Below the pieces are notes generated by a model. That model did no database searches, was not told where the DNA came from, and saw only the letters and a list, made by a program, of their open reading frames with translations. Positions 7,864 to 17,590 of a DNA stretch of 64,000 nt are shown here, one piece after another. The translations under genes and the position numbers were made by a program. The stretch is taken from NCBI GenBank assembly GCA_963728965.1, contig CAVSMH010000012.1, forward strand, positions 124,001 to 188,000, given 5' to 3'. The stretch is from DASQZT01 sp963728965. Its GTDB lineage: Bacteria; Acidobacteriota; Terriglobia; Bryobacterales; Bryobacteraceae. Within the stretch, counting starts at the first letter, position 1, and the number at the start of each line of letters is the position of its first letter.

Positions 7864-10241
7864 GGCCGGGAAGCGCCGGCCGGCCGGCGCTGATGCTCGC
7901 GCTGGCGCTGATCTCTGCCTGTTGGCCGGCGCGCGCGCAAACGCCCCTGACCCTGGCTGAAATCGGCAAGCGCAACCCCGCGGACCAGTTTGTCCCCGCA
8001 CACATGGGACAAAACGTGGTGGTGCGGGGCGTTGCCAGCGGGCCGGCATTCCAGTTCCCCGACTACACGCTCCTGGCCATCGAAGACGGCGAATACGGAG
8101 GGGTCCTCCAGGTTTTCGGCGACGATCGCCGTTTGGACGGGTTCCGCGCCGGTGACGATCTCGAAGTGGAGGGCGAGGTTTCCGCGCTGGCGGGAATGGT
8201 CGTGATTCTGCCCGCCCGGATCGCGGTGCGGGGCAGGAAGACGGCCCCGGCACCGGTGGACGTTACCATCGAACAGCTCGAGGGCTTTCGCCACCTCGGA
8301 CGGCTGGTTCGCACCGAAGGCAGAGTGCGGGCCGCCGATGCCGCCGCCGACGGCATCGGCCTCTACGTCACCTTCGACGCCCCCGGGTTTTATCGCGTTT
8401 TCATCCCTTACAAAGCTCCGACGGCGACTCCGCCCAGCGGTCTGAAGCAAGGCGACCGTGTGCGCGCCACGGGAATCGCGTATCAGTATTGCCGGCAGCC
8501 CCCCTACAACCGCTCCTACCAGTTGCTGGCCCACGATCCCGCGGCGATCGTGCCGATGGAACATAACTGGCACGTGTCCCCCACTGCGCTATCGATCGCG
8601 CTGAGCGTGATTCTGTTCATCGGCTTTTTCGTGTGGAGCCGGGAGCGCCGCCTGCGCAATCAGCGCGAGACCCTTCGGAAGACCTTTCAACTGGGTGAAG
8701 AGATCCTGGGGTCCTCCTCGGCCCCGGCTATCCTCAAACGGATCCGCGAATCCCTGCCGCCCGTTCTGGGTGTCACGCGCGTTCAGCTCTACGTGTACAA
8801 CCGCGCCTCCAAGACCCTGGAGGCGGTGGCCGAGGAGGGCGGCTTCAACAGTTCGATATCGCTCTCGGTGCCGCCCGGCGGGCCCCAGGCGGGTGCCGTG
8901 GCCTGTTTCCACTACCGCACCCTGCTGGTGATCCCGGACATCGAGCGCAGCCCGTTTCCCATCGCAGGTAAGAACGGCGATCCGGCGCTGCGTTCCCTGC
9001 TGCTCGTGCCCATGATGGCGCAAGGCGAGGTGACCGGAGTGCTGGAATTGGACCAGGACGACCGGGTGCGCGAATTCTCGGCGGACGAGCAGGAGTTGGC
9101 GCAGCACCTGGGAAACCAGATCGGAGTTGCCATCCGGCTGCTCGATCAGCGCTCCGTGCAGGAACAACTGTTTCGCACCGAGAAGCTGGCGGCGGTGGGC
9201 CGGCTGATTTCGGGCGTGGTCAACGAGCTGCAATCGCCCCTATCGTCGATTTCGGACCTTGCCCAGCGCGCTCTCGAAAAATCGTACGCGGGCGCGGCGG
9301 AGCGCGAAGTGCTGGCCATTCGCGCCGAATCGCAAAAGGCGGCCGCCATGGTGGCGCGGCTGGTCTCGTTCGCCGCGGCCGAGCAGGTGGAGGCCCGCCC
9401 GGTCTCCATCAGCGCGCTGCTGCGCAACCTGATCGACTTCCGCGAAGGCGATTGGAAAGCTTCGGGCATTCGCGTGCGCGACCTGACCACGCGCGAGCCG
9501 CTGTTCGTGCTGGGATCGCAGGGCCAACTGGAGCAGTGCTTCCTCAACCTGATGGTGCATGCGGAGCAGTGGCTGGCCGAGGCGCCGCAAAAAGTGATCA
9601 CCATCCGCACCAGTGTGCTGGGCAAGCGGCTGTTGGTGGAGATCGCTTTTACCGCTCCCGCCGAGCGGCGCAAAGCCGAGGAGACGGCCGCCGTGCTGGG
9701 GGTGACGCGCAGCGTGATTGGGGGCCACGGCGGGGAAGTGCGCCTCATCGAAAAGAGCAATGCCGATCCGCGGTTCGAGGTGGAACTTCCGGTCACGGCC
9801 AAGGAGCGCACCAGCAGCATCCAATCGGCGGCGGCCAACGGACACCCGCGCGACTTCTCCAACCGCATGACGGCCCTGGTCATCGAGCCGGATGACGCGA
9901 CGCAGCGGCAAATCCTCGGCCTCCTGGCCGCGCGCGGGTTCCGCGTGGTGCCGGTGGACAACTCGGACACCGCCTTGGACCTGGCGCACCGCATGCGCTT
10001 CGACGCCGCGTTCTGCTCGGTCCACGCCCCCGGCCTGAACTGGGTGGAACTGTCCGAGCGGTTGCACTCGCGGAGCGGCGCCTTCATTCTGCTTTCGGAC
10101 GGTTACGATACCGAGTTGCAGACGGATTTCGAAGGCGATGGCCGCTTCGTGCTGGCCAAGCCGGTGCAGGAAGCCGAACTGGACCGTGTCCTCTGCATGC
10201 TGGACCCCATCGTCCCCGCCGTGAAGAACGGCGTGGCGTAG
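7860..10241 (+). CDS. Degenerate hybrid sensor kinase (OB-like sensor, GAF, pseudo-kinase, pseudo-receiver)
   Basis: A 793-aa membrane sensor. The ATG at 7860 overlaps the HAD stop as ATGA and yields a good signal peptide; an in-frame ATG at 7833 is the alternative. Domains in order: signal (1-24), two OB-like beta domains outside the membrane (about 35-235), a membrane helix (about 242-260), a GAF domain (about 280-430), a HisKA-like helix, an ATPase-like region and a receiver-like domain (about 665-785). The H-box reads GVVNELQSPL, so the phosphoacceptor His is Asn455. The N-box Asn is His567, no DxGxG box is visible, and the receiver Asp is Ser720 (FCSVHAPG). The receiver Lys in VLAKP is kept. 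By established rules it should neither autophosphorylate nor accept phosphate. Confidence 0.85.
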   Translation: MRPGSAGRPALMLALALISACWPARAQTPLTLAEIGKRNPADQFVPAHMGQNVVVRGVASGPAFQFPDYTLLAIEDGEYGGVLQVFGDDRRLDGFRAGDDLEVEGEVSALAGMVVILPARIAVRGRKTAPAPVDVTIEQLEGFRHLGRLVRTEGRVRAADAAADGIGLYVTFDAPGFYRVFIPYKAPTATPPSGLKQGDRVRATGIAYQYCRQPPYNRSYQLLAHDPAAIVPMEHNWHVSPTALSIALSVILFIGFFVWSRERRLRNQRETLRKTFQLGEEILGSSSAPAILKRIRESLPPVLGVTRVQLYVYNRASKTLEAVAEEGGFNSSISLSVPPGGPQAGAVACFHYRTLLVIPDIERSPFPIAGKNGDPALRSLLLVPMMAQGEVTGVLELDQDDRVREFSADEQELAQHLGNQIGVAIRLLDQRSVQEQLFRTEKLAAVGRLISGVVNELQSPLSSISDLAQRALEKSYAGAAEREVLAIRAESQKAAAMVARLVSFAAAEQVEARPVSISALLRNLIDFREGDWKASGIRVRDLTTREPLFVLGSQGQLEQCFLNLMVHAEQWLAEAPQKVITIRTSVLGKRLLVEIAFTAPAERRKAEETAAVLGVTRSVIGGHGGEVRLIEKSNADPRFEVELPVTAKERTSSIQSAAANGHPRDFSNRMTALVIEPDDATQRQILGLLAARGFRVVPVDNSDTALDLAHRMRFDAAFCSVHAPGLNWVELSERLHSRSGAFILLSDGYDTELQTDFEGDGRFVLAKPVQEAELDRVLCMLDPIVPAVKNGVA

Positions 10242-10254
10242 CTAGGGCTCGCGA

Positions 10255-12528
10255 TCAAGGCACCAGGCTGCGCCCCGATGCGAGCACCGTCTTCCGTGCC
10301 TGTTCCCAAAGGGCGCGCATACCCGGGACCTGTGGCGCCTTCTCCCAAGGTCCGATCCGAAAGGTGGTCCCCTCCGGATATTGCAGCAGTTTCCGGCCTA
10401 GCCAGTCTTCGTCGCCCGGGCCGTACTGCGCGACGGTGTAGCTCGCGCCCTCCCATGGGGTCGAGATTCCGATGGCCACCGGTGTCCTGGCGCTGGCGAG
10501 CCACCCGGACACCTCCTGGCGGCACCATTCGCTGCTGCATAGCCCGAGCAGGCGCTGCAATTCGGGCTCCTGCAACACCCAGCCGTCCGCCTGCGCCAGG
10601 GCGATCCGCAAGGTCCGCTCCAACTGCACCGATTCCTGGCCAATCGGCCCCTTCAACTCCTCCTCACGGCCCTTCCACCATCCGCGGAAGTACTCCATCG
10701 TGTCCCATAGAGGCTTCTCCGCCTCAGCGGAGCCATACTTGCCGAGCACCTCGGCCGCGCCGCGTTTCACCGGCACTTTGCCGCTGGTCAGCGACTCGAT
10801 GGCCAGCCGTTCCAGCGCGGGGCTGAATGCCCATCGGCCGAGCGGCAGGAATTGAAAGCCGAGGTCATAGCACGCCGGAAACGCGGCCGGTTTGGCAAAA
10901 TCGTTGCGCAACAGCCGCTCCCCAAAGGGCGGATCGTACTTCAGGAAATAAAACGCCAGCGGCCCGGCGCAGGATGGCACCGTCTGTCGTTCCGTCTCCG
11001 CGTTGCGCGCCAGCCAGGCGCTCTCGACGCGCTTCACGATATCGCCCGTCGCGTAGCGCAGAATCAGCAGCGGGTCGAAACGGTCCGCCAGCACGGAATT
11101 CAGCTCGGGAAGCGATGCGTCCGGCAGCATGGCCATCGTGGCGAACGGGAGGTTTTTCGTAGGCCGGCGGATCTGCTCCAGGATGATCTGCCGCGCTTCG
11201 CCGGGGGAGAGCTCGTACAGCCGCCGAAGGGCCACGCTCTGGATCGGCGGATCGATCGCCGCGCGCGGCGGGTTGGCCACCAGTTCGCGCAGCACCGGCA
11301 GCATCGCCGGGCTCTTCAATACGTCCCAGCGGTAGTCGAGCAGAGTCATCTGGGTCGTTACCGGCAGGCGGCGGAAATCACCCGCCAGCGATGCCGCCAC
11401 GGTTGGCAGCCAAGATGGCTGCGGCCCGCCCCGCAGGCCGAGACTCAGCAGCGTGTCGAGCGAAACCGCGCGCGCTTCCGGCTGCTTTGCCGACAGGGAA
11501 GCCATCAGCCGCTCCGCGTATTGCCTGCGTCTCCGGTCGCTCCCCTCCGCCCGGCGTTTCGATTCGTCCTGCCAGAGTTTCTGCGCGGCAGCATCGTTGG
11601 GGTATGGCGGCATGGTCCCACCGGAGGCCACCAGCTCCGACAGTTGCGCCAGCGTGTCCAGGTAGCGTTCCCAAACCGGCTGGTCCGGAGCGGTGAGCCG
11701 CCGTTCCATCAGCCCCAGGAGCCGCCCGCGGTAGGGCGAGCCGAGCACCCCCAGGTACGCCGAGTACGAATCCACGTCACGTCCCGCGGTCAGCCGCCGC
11801 ACGAGTTCCGCCGCTGCATCGGGACTCACCAGAAACCGCAGCACACGGATGGCGCCGAGCCATTGCTTCGGCCCCTGGTCTGCCGCGGGCGCCGGCGCGT
11901 CCAGGATCTTCTTCGCCGCGTCGATCTGCCGCGCGACCCACGCGGGCGGGGCGGGACGAATCTCCAGGGTCAGGATATTCGAGACCAGTTCGACGGCGGC
12001 TCCCCGTGCAGGCAGGGGCAGGTCGCTGTCCGTCTTTCCCGGTACGTCGACCTGTGACACGCGGCGGCTGATCGCGTAAACCCGATACGTCCCCGGCCGG
12101 CGAAAGCGTACCCATTCGTTCAGGACACGTTCAAACGCAAACGGCTGTTCGGACAGAACTACCGGTCCGCCCGAGAGTCCACCCATCGCTCCCTGGCCGG
12201 CGGACAATCCGGCGAGGGGGTCCTCGCATGCCGATGCCGGCGCGGCAATGAACTCCTCGATGTAATTCATGCGGCCGACCCGGTCGTACAGGCGGCTGTC
12301 CGCCAGGAAGGTCCGCGCGCGCGAGGCGGTGAACGCCAGTTCGAGCGGGATGACCTCGCCCGCAAAGAACTCGGCTTTGGGCGCCGTCAGAGTGAATTTC
12401 ACGCCCTGGGGTTGCCGGGCGGCGAGGCCCTTCCAACGCTCCGGGACCCCATCCTGCGCCGACAGGCCCGCGCCGGCGGCCAGCATCGCCGCGAGCCACA
12501 CTCGTGAAACCCAAGCCCACCGTCGCAC
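10255..12528 (-). CDS. Large secreted protein with helical repeats, function unknown
   Basis: A 757-aa exported protein. The GTG at 12528 is preceded by AGGAAGGAGGG at 9 nt and starts a signal peptide (VWLAAMLAAGAGLSAQ); the frame is open for 54 codons further upstream without such support. After a beta-rich N-terminal domain (about 30-180, beginning KFTLTAPKAEFFAGEVIPLELAF), the remainder is alpha-helical with HEAT-like repeats. No catalytic motif is recognised. Proteins of this plan are frequent in Solibacter-type genomes as secreted hypothetical proteins. It is convergent with the sensor gene. Confidence 0.75.
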   Translation of the reverse strand: MRRWAWVSRVWLAAMLAAGAGLSAQDGVPERWKGLAARQPQGVKFTLTAPKAEFFAGEVIPLELAFTASRARTFLADSRLYDRVGRMNYIEEFIAAPASACEDPLAGLSAGQGAMGGLSGGPVVLSEQPFAFERVLNEWVRFRRPGTYRVYAISRRVSQVDVPGKTDSDLPLPARGAAVELVSNILTLEIRPAPPAWVARQIDAAKKILDAPAPAADQGPKQWLGAIRVLRFLVSPDAAAELVRRLTAGRDVDSYSAYLGVLGSPYRGRLLGLMERRLTAPDQPVWERYLDTLAQLSELVASGGTMPPYPNDAAAQKLWQDESKRRAEGSDRRRRQYAERLMASLSAKQPEARAVSLDTLLSLGLRGGPQPSWLPTVAASLAGDFRRLPVTTQMTLLDYRWDVLKSPAMLPVLRELVANPPRAAIDPPIQSVALRRLYELSPGEARQIILEQIRRPTKNLPFATMAMLPDASLPELNSVLADRFDPLLILRYATGDIVKRVESAWLARNAETERQTVPSCAGPLAFYFLKYDPPFGERLLRNDFAKPAAFPACYDLGFQFLPLGRWAFSPALERLAIESLTSGKVPVKRGAAEVLGKYGSAEAEKPLWDTMEYFRGWWKGREEELKGPIGQESVQLERTLRIALAQADGWVLQEPELQRLLGLCSSEWCRQEVSGWLASARTPVAIGISTPWEGASYTVAQYGPGDEDWLGRKLLQYPEGTTFRIGPWEKAPQVPGMRALWEQARKTVLASGRSLVP

Positions 12529-12583
12529 GGCGTAAGCCCTCCTTCCTGTTCGGACACCGCCGTTTTGCGGATGGTTCCCGGAA

Positions 12584-12964
12584 TCAGGCGCCCCCGGCAA
12601 GGCTGTAGAGCAGGATACCCAGCACGATGAGCGTAATAACCACGTAGGCACGGTCACGCTGAAGCGCGAATGCCGCCGCGGCGAATGCAACTCGTGCCAC
12701 GGGTGTGGCGATCAACAGGAGCAGACCGAGCTGGATGATGCTGCGCCCATGGGGCGGCCACAAACTGGTGAGAATGCCGGAAACGCTGCGAAGGTCCGAC
12801 GGCTCGCCCCGGAAAACGGAATAGTGGGGCGGCTCGAAGCCATGCCGGACCAGGTACAGGATGCCGCCAATGGCCACCACCGCCGCGGCGATAGTGACCC
12901 CGGCTCGCAGCAGTGCGCCGATTACCGATTCCACGCGCTCGTCGGTCCATGCCGTTTCGCCCAT
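12584..12964 (-). CDS. DUF1634 membrane protein
   Basis: A 126-aa protein with three hydrophobic helices (about 17-38, 75-97 and 103-122). The N-terminal DERVESVIGALLRAGV and the central GxSIIQLGLLLLIATPVARV are typical of DUF1634. This family is repeatedly found beside TauE/SafE transporter genes, exactly as here: the ATG follows the TGA of the transporter with no gap. It is probably an accessory subunit, but its role has not been established. Confidence 0.88.
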   Translation of the reverse strand: MGETAWTDERVESVIGALLRAGVTIAAAVVAIGGILYLVRHGFEPPHYSVFRGEPSDLRSVSGILTSLWPPHGRSIIQLGLLLLIATPVARVAFAAAAFALQRDRAYVVITLIVLGILLYSLAGGA

Positions 12965-13792
12965 TCAAATCCTCCCCGCGAATCCGCTGTAGATCATCTC
13001 CGCCGCGAGCACCGCCACCACCACCGCGAAGATCCAGCGCAAGACGCGCGTCTTCGCTCCCATGAGGTGGCGCGCCCCCAGGACCGAACCCAGCAGCACG
13101 CCCAGCATGACCGGCATGGTCAGCCCCGGGTCGATGTACCCGCGGTGCAAATAAACACCGGCGCTGGCCGCGGCCGTCACGCCGATCATGAAATTGCTCG
13201 TCGTGGTGGAAACCTTGAAGGGCAGGCCCATCGCCTGGTCCATGGCGATGACCTTCAACGCGCCCGAGCCGATGCCCAGCAGGCCGGAGAGGATGCCCGC
13301 GCCAAACATCAGGCCGAACCCGGTCTTCACGCGCTGTACGAAATACGGCTGCCGCCCCTCGGAAGTCGGATAGTTCGAGTTCATGCGCAGCCGGGCAGCG
13401 AGCGCATCGGGCCGGCGGGCGCCGTGGTGCTCGACCCGCGGGCGGCCGGAGAGATAGGCGGAGTAGAGCAGCACCGCTCCGAAGATCACGGCCAGCGCCG
13501 AAGTAGGCGTTCTGGCGGCGAGCGCCGCGCCCGCGATGGCGCCCAACGTGGTGGCGATTTCCAGGAACATCCCGATCCGGATATTGGAGTAGCCTTCCCG
13601 AACGTAGGCAGCCGCCGCGCCCGACGAGGTGGCGATTACCGACACCAGCGTCGCGCCAATGGCATACCGCAGGTCCACGCCGAGCAGCAGGGTCAGCGCC
13701 GGAGTGACGACCACTCCACCCCCCAGCCCGGTCAGCGCGCCGAGGAATCCGGCCACCGAGGAGATCCCCAGGACCGCGAGAGTGAATTCCAA
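12965..13792 (-). CDS. TauE/SafE family anion exporter
   Basis: A 275-aa integral membrane protein of the sulfite/sulfoacetate exporter (TauE/SafE) family. It has about eight hydrophobic helices in two halves, each opening with a Gly-rich signature (GFLGALTGLGGGVVVTPAL and GILSGLLGIGSGALKVIAM), which is the internal duplication expected. The start is TTG, with a TAATCT -10-like box about 30 nt upstream and no clear Shine-Dalgarno. The substrate is not known; sulfite, sulfonates or organic acids are candidates. DUF1634 follows immediately. Confidence 0.88.
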   Translation of the reverse strand: MEFTLAVLGISSVAGFLGALTGLGGGVVVTPALTLLLGVDLRYAIGATLVSVIATSSGAAAAYVREGYSNIRIGMFLEIATTLGAIAGAALAARTPTSALAVIFGAVLLYSAYLSGRPRVEHHGARRPDALAARLRMNSNYPTSEGRQPYFVQRVKTGFGLMFGAGILSGLLGIGSGALKVIAMDQAMGLPFKVSTTTSNFMIGVTAAASAGVYLHRGYIDPGLTMPVMLGVLLGSVLGARHLMGAKTRVLRWIFAVVVAVLAAEMIYSGFAGRI

Positions 13793-13896
13793 TGTGTTCA
13801 GTGTCCGACGCCTCTCTTACAGATTACGTGGCGAAAGGGGGGCGCTCAACATCCGGCGGGCGGCGGAACGCCGGATTCGAGACCTGGGGCACCGGC

Positions 13897-15471
13897 TCAC
13901 GGCAGCGGTGCGGACTTCACCGCCTTGCGGAGCCGCGCGATCGCGGCTTCGACTTCTTCGAGCCTCGAAGGGATGCCGGCGGAAATTACTTTCGGCGCGC
14001 CGTCCGTGATCACTACGTCGTCTTCGATGCGTATGCCAATGCCTTTGTACTTCTCGAAGGCGGGGCGCACCGCGGCGATGAACTTCTCGTTTTCCGGCGT
14101 CTTGGAAAGATGCTCGAGCGCGTCGGGGCGGATGTAGATGCCGGGTTCCACCGTCACTACCATGCCGGGCGAAAGTTCGCGTCCGCCCGGATCGTGAACG
14201 TTCAGGCCAATGCCGTGGCTGACCCCGTGGTTGAACCAGATGCGCATCTGCTGGTCGCTGGTGACGTCCGTGATCAACCCCAGATGGAACAGGCCCTTCT
14301 TGAAAACCTCGTTGACCGCTCCATTCAGAGAATCGGCGCCGCCGGTGACGGTGTGTCCGGGCAGTGCCTGCTGGAATGCCGCCTGCTGGGCGTTCCAGAC
14401 CAGTCGATAGATTTCAGCCTGCTCGCGAGTGTACTTGCCGTTGACCGGAATGGTGCGGGTCACGTCCACGCTGTAGCCGTCGAACTCGGCTGCATCGTCC
14501 AGCAGCAGCAGGTCCCCGGGCTTGATGCGGTCCTTGTTGGTCTCGTAGTGCAGCGTGGTGGCATTGACGCCCGAGGCGACGATGGGCGGATAGCCCCAGT
14601 GAGCGTTGCGCCGGGCATAGGTAAATTCGAACTGCGCCTGGATTTCGTATTCCCACGCGCCCGGAACGGCTACCGCGTACGCGCGCTGGAAGGCTTCGGC
14701 GGTGATGTCCAGGGCATGCCGGAGGATTTCGAGCTCGCGCTTCGATTTGACGCGGCGCAGGGCCGAGAATAACGAGGTCGCGTCTTTCACCTTCAAGCCG
14801 CCGCTCTCCAGTTTGGCCGCCATTTCGATTTCGCGGCGATACTCGGCCGGCTGGCCGTGGGAGATCATGTGGACCTGCGTTTCGCCCGCCGCGATTCCCG
14901 CAATGGTGGCGTGAAACTCGGCCTCCACATCCACCGGAATCGGCAGAAGCGGCGCGAATCCCGGCCGGCCGCCCGCACCGGTTGAACCGCCGCGCAGATC
15001 GGCAATGCCCACGAGCGTGGACAGGAACGAATTCAGTTGGCGGGCGTCCCATACCTCCCGGATGCCGGAGATGCGGCGGCCCTCCTCGGAGGTGAGCAGG
15101 TGCCCGGTCCAGTTCTCCTGGGCGGGGTTGGACGGCGGCAGAAATAGAATCTCCCGGATACGATCCGCACCCGGGATCATGATCAGGGCGGCGCCGGCCT
15201 CGGTGATGCCGGTGAGATAGAAAAAGTTGTTCTCCTGCCGATAGGGCCAATCCACGTCGCCGGCATAATTGCGAGGCTCGGCCGCGAAAAGCACGAGGAT
15301 GCCGTTCGGCCCGATCTGCTCCGCGGCCGCCTGGCGGCGGGCGGTGAGATCGGCGACGCGATCACGCTCCCAGGAAGCCGGCGGGGGCGGGGTCACTTTC
15401 CAGGTGGAGGAGTCGGCGGCCTGGGCGGCGCACGCCACCAGGGCTGGAAGCAGGAGATAGAAGAGGCGCAT
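13897..15471 (-). CDS. Exported Xaa-Pro aminopeptidase (M24B)
   Basis: A 524-aa metallopeptidase that removes N-terminal residues before proline. A signal peptide (1-18, ending AAQA) indicates export, unlike cytoplasmic PepP. The aminopeptidase P N-terminal domain spans about 30-195 (PNGILVLFAAEPRNYAGDVDWPYRQENNFFYLTG). The catalytic pita-bread domain carries the metal ligands in LLDDAAEFDGYSVDVTRT (two Asp), HGVSHGIGLNVHD (His), VEPGIY (Glu) and GIRIEDD (Glu). All five ligands are present, so activity is expected with Mn or Co. It lies 22 bp downstream of the 698-aa unknown gene and may share its transcript. Confidence 0.92.
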   Translation of the reverse strand: MRLFYLLLPALVACAAQAADSSTWKVTPPPPASWERDRVADLTARRQAAAEQIGPNGILVLFAAEPRNYAGDVDWPYRQENNFFYLTGITEAGAALIMIPGADRIREILFLPPSNPAQENWTGHLLTSEEGRRISGIREVWDARQLNSFLSTLVGIADLRGGSTGAGGRPGFAPLLPIPVDVEAEFHATIAGIAAGETQVHMISHGQPAEYRREIEMAAKLESGGLKVKDATSLFSALRRVKSKRELEILRHALDITAEAFQRAYAVAVPGAWEYEIQAQFEFTYARRNAHWGYPPIVASGVNATTLHYETNKDRIKPGDLLLLDDAAEFDGYSVDVTRTIPVNGKYTREQAEIYRLVWNAQQAAFQQALPGHTVTGGADSLNGAVNEVFKKGLFHLGLITDVTSDQQMRIWFNHGVSHGIGLNVHDPGGRELSPGMVVTVEPGIYIRPDALEHLSKTPENEKFIAAVRPAFEKYKGIGIRIEDDVVITDGAPKVISAGIPSRLEEVEAAIARLRKAVKSAPLP

Positions 15472-15493
15472 GGCGATCTGAAGCTTGTTCCCA

Positions 15494-17590
15494 TTATACG
15501 GGCCGGGCCGCGCGGGCGGGCGGCACCGCGGACCGCCCGAACGAAATCTCGATTTCCGGCTCGGCGGTCTTCCCCGACAGCGCGTACATCACGGCCAATC
15601 CCCAGCCGCCCACGAACGCCGCGTGGGTGTTGCGCGTGACCGCCGCCAGGGCCGCGGCCAGTTTCTGGCGCCTTTCCTCGAAGCCCGGTTCGCCCTCCGC
15701 GGCCATCACCTGGGCGAGCCGCGGCGCGATCTGCTCCATGGCATCGGCCCACCAGGCGATGTCGGTCCAGTCAGTGGCCACGGCGCTCCATTGCGCGCCG
15801 AGAGCGGGGATGAAGCGGAACTGCGCTACATTGCCGCTCTCGTCCATTTTGCGCCAGGTGCCGTCGTCGGCCAGAACGCGGCGGCGCACGTCGGACGCGG
15901 CATCGCCCGGGTCGATCAGCGCCAGCATGGTCTGACGGCCGATCCGTTCCAGTTCCTCACGGGTGTGCGGCGTCAGGGTAACCGCGTCGGCAAAGAAAAG
16001 CCGCATGGCCGCGGCTCGATCGTAGCGCACGCTGGCCCATACCCTGGCATGCGGGAACGCGCTGCCGGCCTCGGGAGCCGCGACATAGCCCAAGGCGCGC
16101 GCCAGCAGCACCGCATCCAGCATTTCCTGGCGCGACATCTGCCGCTTGTATCGAAACCAGGTCTGGGTCACCGAGAGGGTGAGCGGGCGCTCGGCGCCGG
16201 CCGCGGCCGTGTAGGTCACCGTAGCCAGGAACGCTTCGGCGAGCGCGGATGCCAGTTTGTCGGGGTCGGCCGCCAGCGGATTCGAGGCCACCGCGATGCG
16301 GGTAGCGGTTGCCTGATCGGTGATCACGATGCGGCCGTTTTCATCGTGCAGGATGGTCGAGGAGCGCACGAAATCTTCCACCGTCGCGGCGTTGTAGATG
16401 CCCAGCAGGCTGATGGAGAGCTTCTGTTTGTACTCCTTGGTGTTGCGCACGATGTTGCGCAGCGGCCGCGCGTTGGCCAGCCCGTCCAGCCGGGTCCAGT
16501 CGCCGCCGAGCGCCGCCGCCAGGGCCGCGTCCGTGGAGGCCGCGTCGCCGCGAGTAAGGTCGATCGCGTAGACCACGGCCGCCTCATCGGTGAACGAGGC
16601 CGGGCACTGGACGTTGAGGGAAATGGAGAGGCTGCGGTCGATGCCGTCCTGCAGCGCCTCGGTCAGGGTCATCGCGGTATCGCCGGTGATGCCCGCCTGC
16701 GCCGGATCGACCTTCGGCAGCACCGCGCCCAGAACGGCGGCGAGCAGGTCGGTCTTGCCCAGGTCGGCCTCGATCCCGGCACCGGCGGTGAGGCTGGCCG
16801 TTAACGTGGTGCCGCGCTTTTTGTAGACGCCCAGGCGCAATTCCGTGTCGCTGACTTTGTACGAACGGACCAGGAAATCGCCGGTGATGTCGATCCGCCC
16901 GGCGATTTCGACCGCGACCGCCGGCTTGACCGCAATATTGGCGTTGAACGGGAGGTTGGCCGAGGCCAACGCATCCACGCGGAGCGGCAGGCCGTAAGAA
17001 CCGCGAAAACTCAACGTTCCCGAGATGCCGGTCGCGGTGACGGTGCCGGGGGCCTGCGCCCGCACTGCCTCGGCCGTGGCCGAAACGGAATAGTTGCTGA
17101 GGGCGGTCTGGAGCGCATCGAGCACCCGCGCCGCGGCGCTCACCCGGCTGTACGTGGCCAGGGACACGCTGGCGGCGGCGCCGGCGCTCACCCCGAAGCC
17201 ATCCACGGCGGCCGAAAGCTGTCCCGACACGGAGGCATCGATCTCGCAGCCGACCCAGCACTCGCCGGGGGCTATCGGGATCGCCGGGGCGAACGGATCG
17301 TCGCCGAATAGCGCCAGGTCGGCCGGTTTGAAAATCGATAGCACCCCGCTGGCTGCGCCGTTGACCGCCAGTGCGGCGGCATTGGCGATCAGCGCCGAGG
17401 GCGCCTTGAAGGTTGCGCCGAAGACCACTTTGCGCAGGTCGCTTTCGCCAATCGGGCGGACGAAATTCCCGGCGAACGTGGTAACGGTTGAGACGATTTG
17501 AGTGAGGCCGGCTTTCACCAGCGGGGAATCTTCGCGGATCTGGAGATCGGCAGTGAGTCCGGCTTGATCGCTGATGCTAATTTTCGCCAT
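15494..17590 (-). CDS. Unrecognised 698-aa protein
   Basis: A long intact frame with strong codon bias and no signal peptide. I recognise no family. The sequence is Ala-rich and alternates beta-like hydrophobic stretches (for example VSGQLSAAVDGFGVSAGAAASVSL, abbreviated) with helical parts. Two Cys near residues 105-110 (ECWVGCEI) are the only clustered Cys. The C-terminal half has more Trp and charged residues. It is the first gene of a leftward pair with the Xaa-Pro aminopeptidase and shares a 24-bp promoter gap with the divergent cupin gene. The protein may be a large cytoplasmic or self-assembling structural protein, but that is a guess. Confidence 0.75.
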   Translation of the reverse strand: MAKISISDQAGLTADLQIREDSPLVKAGLTQIVSTVTTFAGNFVRPIGESDLRKVVFGATFKAPSALIANAAALAVNGAASGVLSIFKPADLALFGDDPFAPAIPIAPGECWVGCEIDASVSGQLSAAVDGFGVSAGAAASVSLATYSRVSAAARVLDALQTALSNYSVSATAEAVRAQAPGTVTATGISGTLSFRGSYGLPLRVDALASANLPFNANIAVKPAVAVEIAGRIDITGDFLVRSYKVSDTELRLGVYKKRGTTLTASLTAGAGIEADLGKTDLLAAVLGAVLPKVDPAQAGITGDTAMTLTEALQDGIDRSLSISLNVQCPASFTDEAAVVYAIDLTRGDAASTDAALAAALGGDWTRLDGLANARPLRNIVRNTKEYKQKLSISLLGIYNAATVEDFVRSSTILHDENGRIVITDQATATRIAVASNPLAADPDKLASALAEAFLATVTYTAAAGAERPLTLSVTQTWFRYKRQMSRQEMLDAVLLARALGYVAAPEAGSAFPHARVWASVRYDRAAAMRLFFADAVTLTPHTREELERIGRQTMLALIDPGDAASDVRRRVLADDGTWRKMDESGNVAQFRFIPALGAQWSAVATDWTDIAWWADAMEQIAPRLAQVMAAEGEPGFEERRQKLAAALAAVTRNTHAAFVGGWGLAVMYALSGKTAEPEIEISFGRSAVPPARAARPV

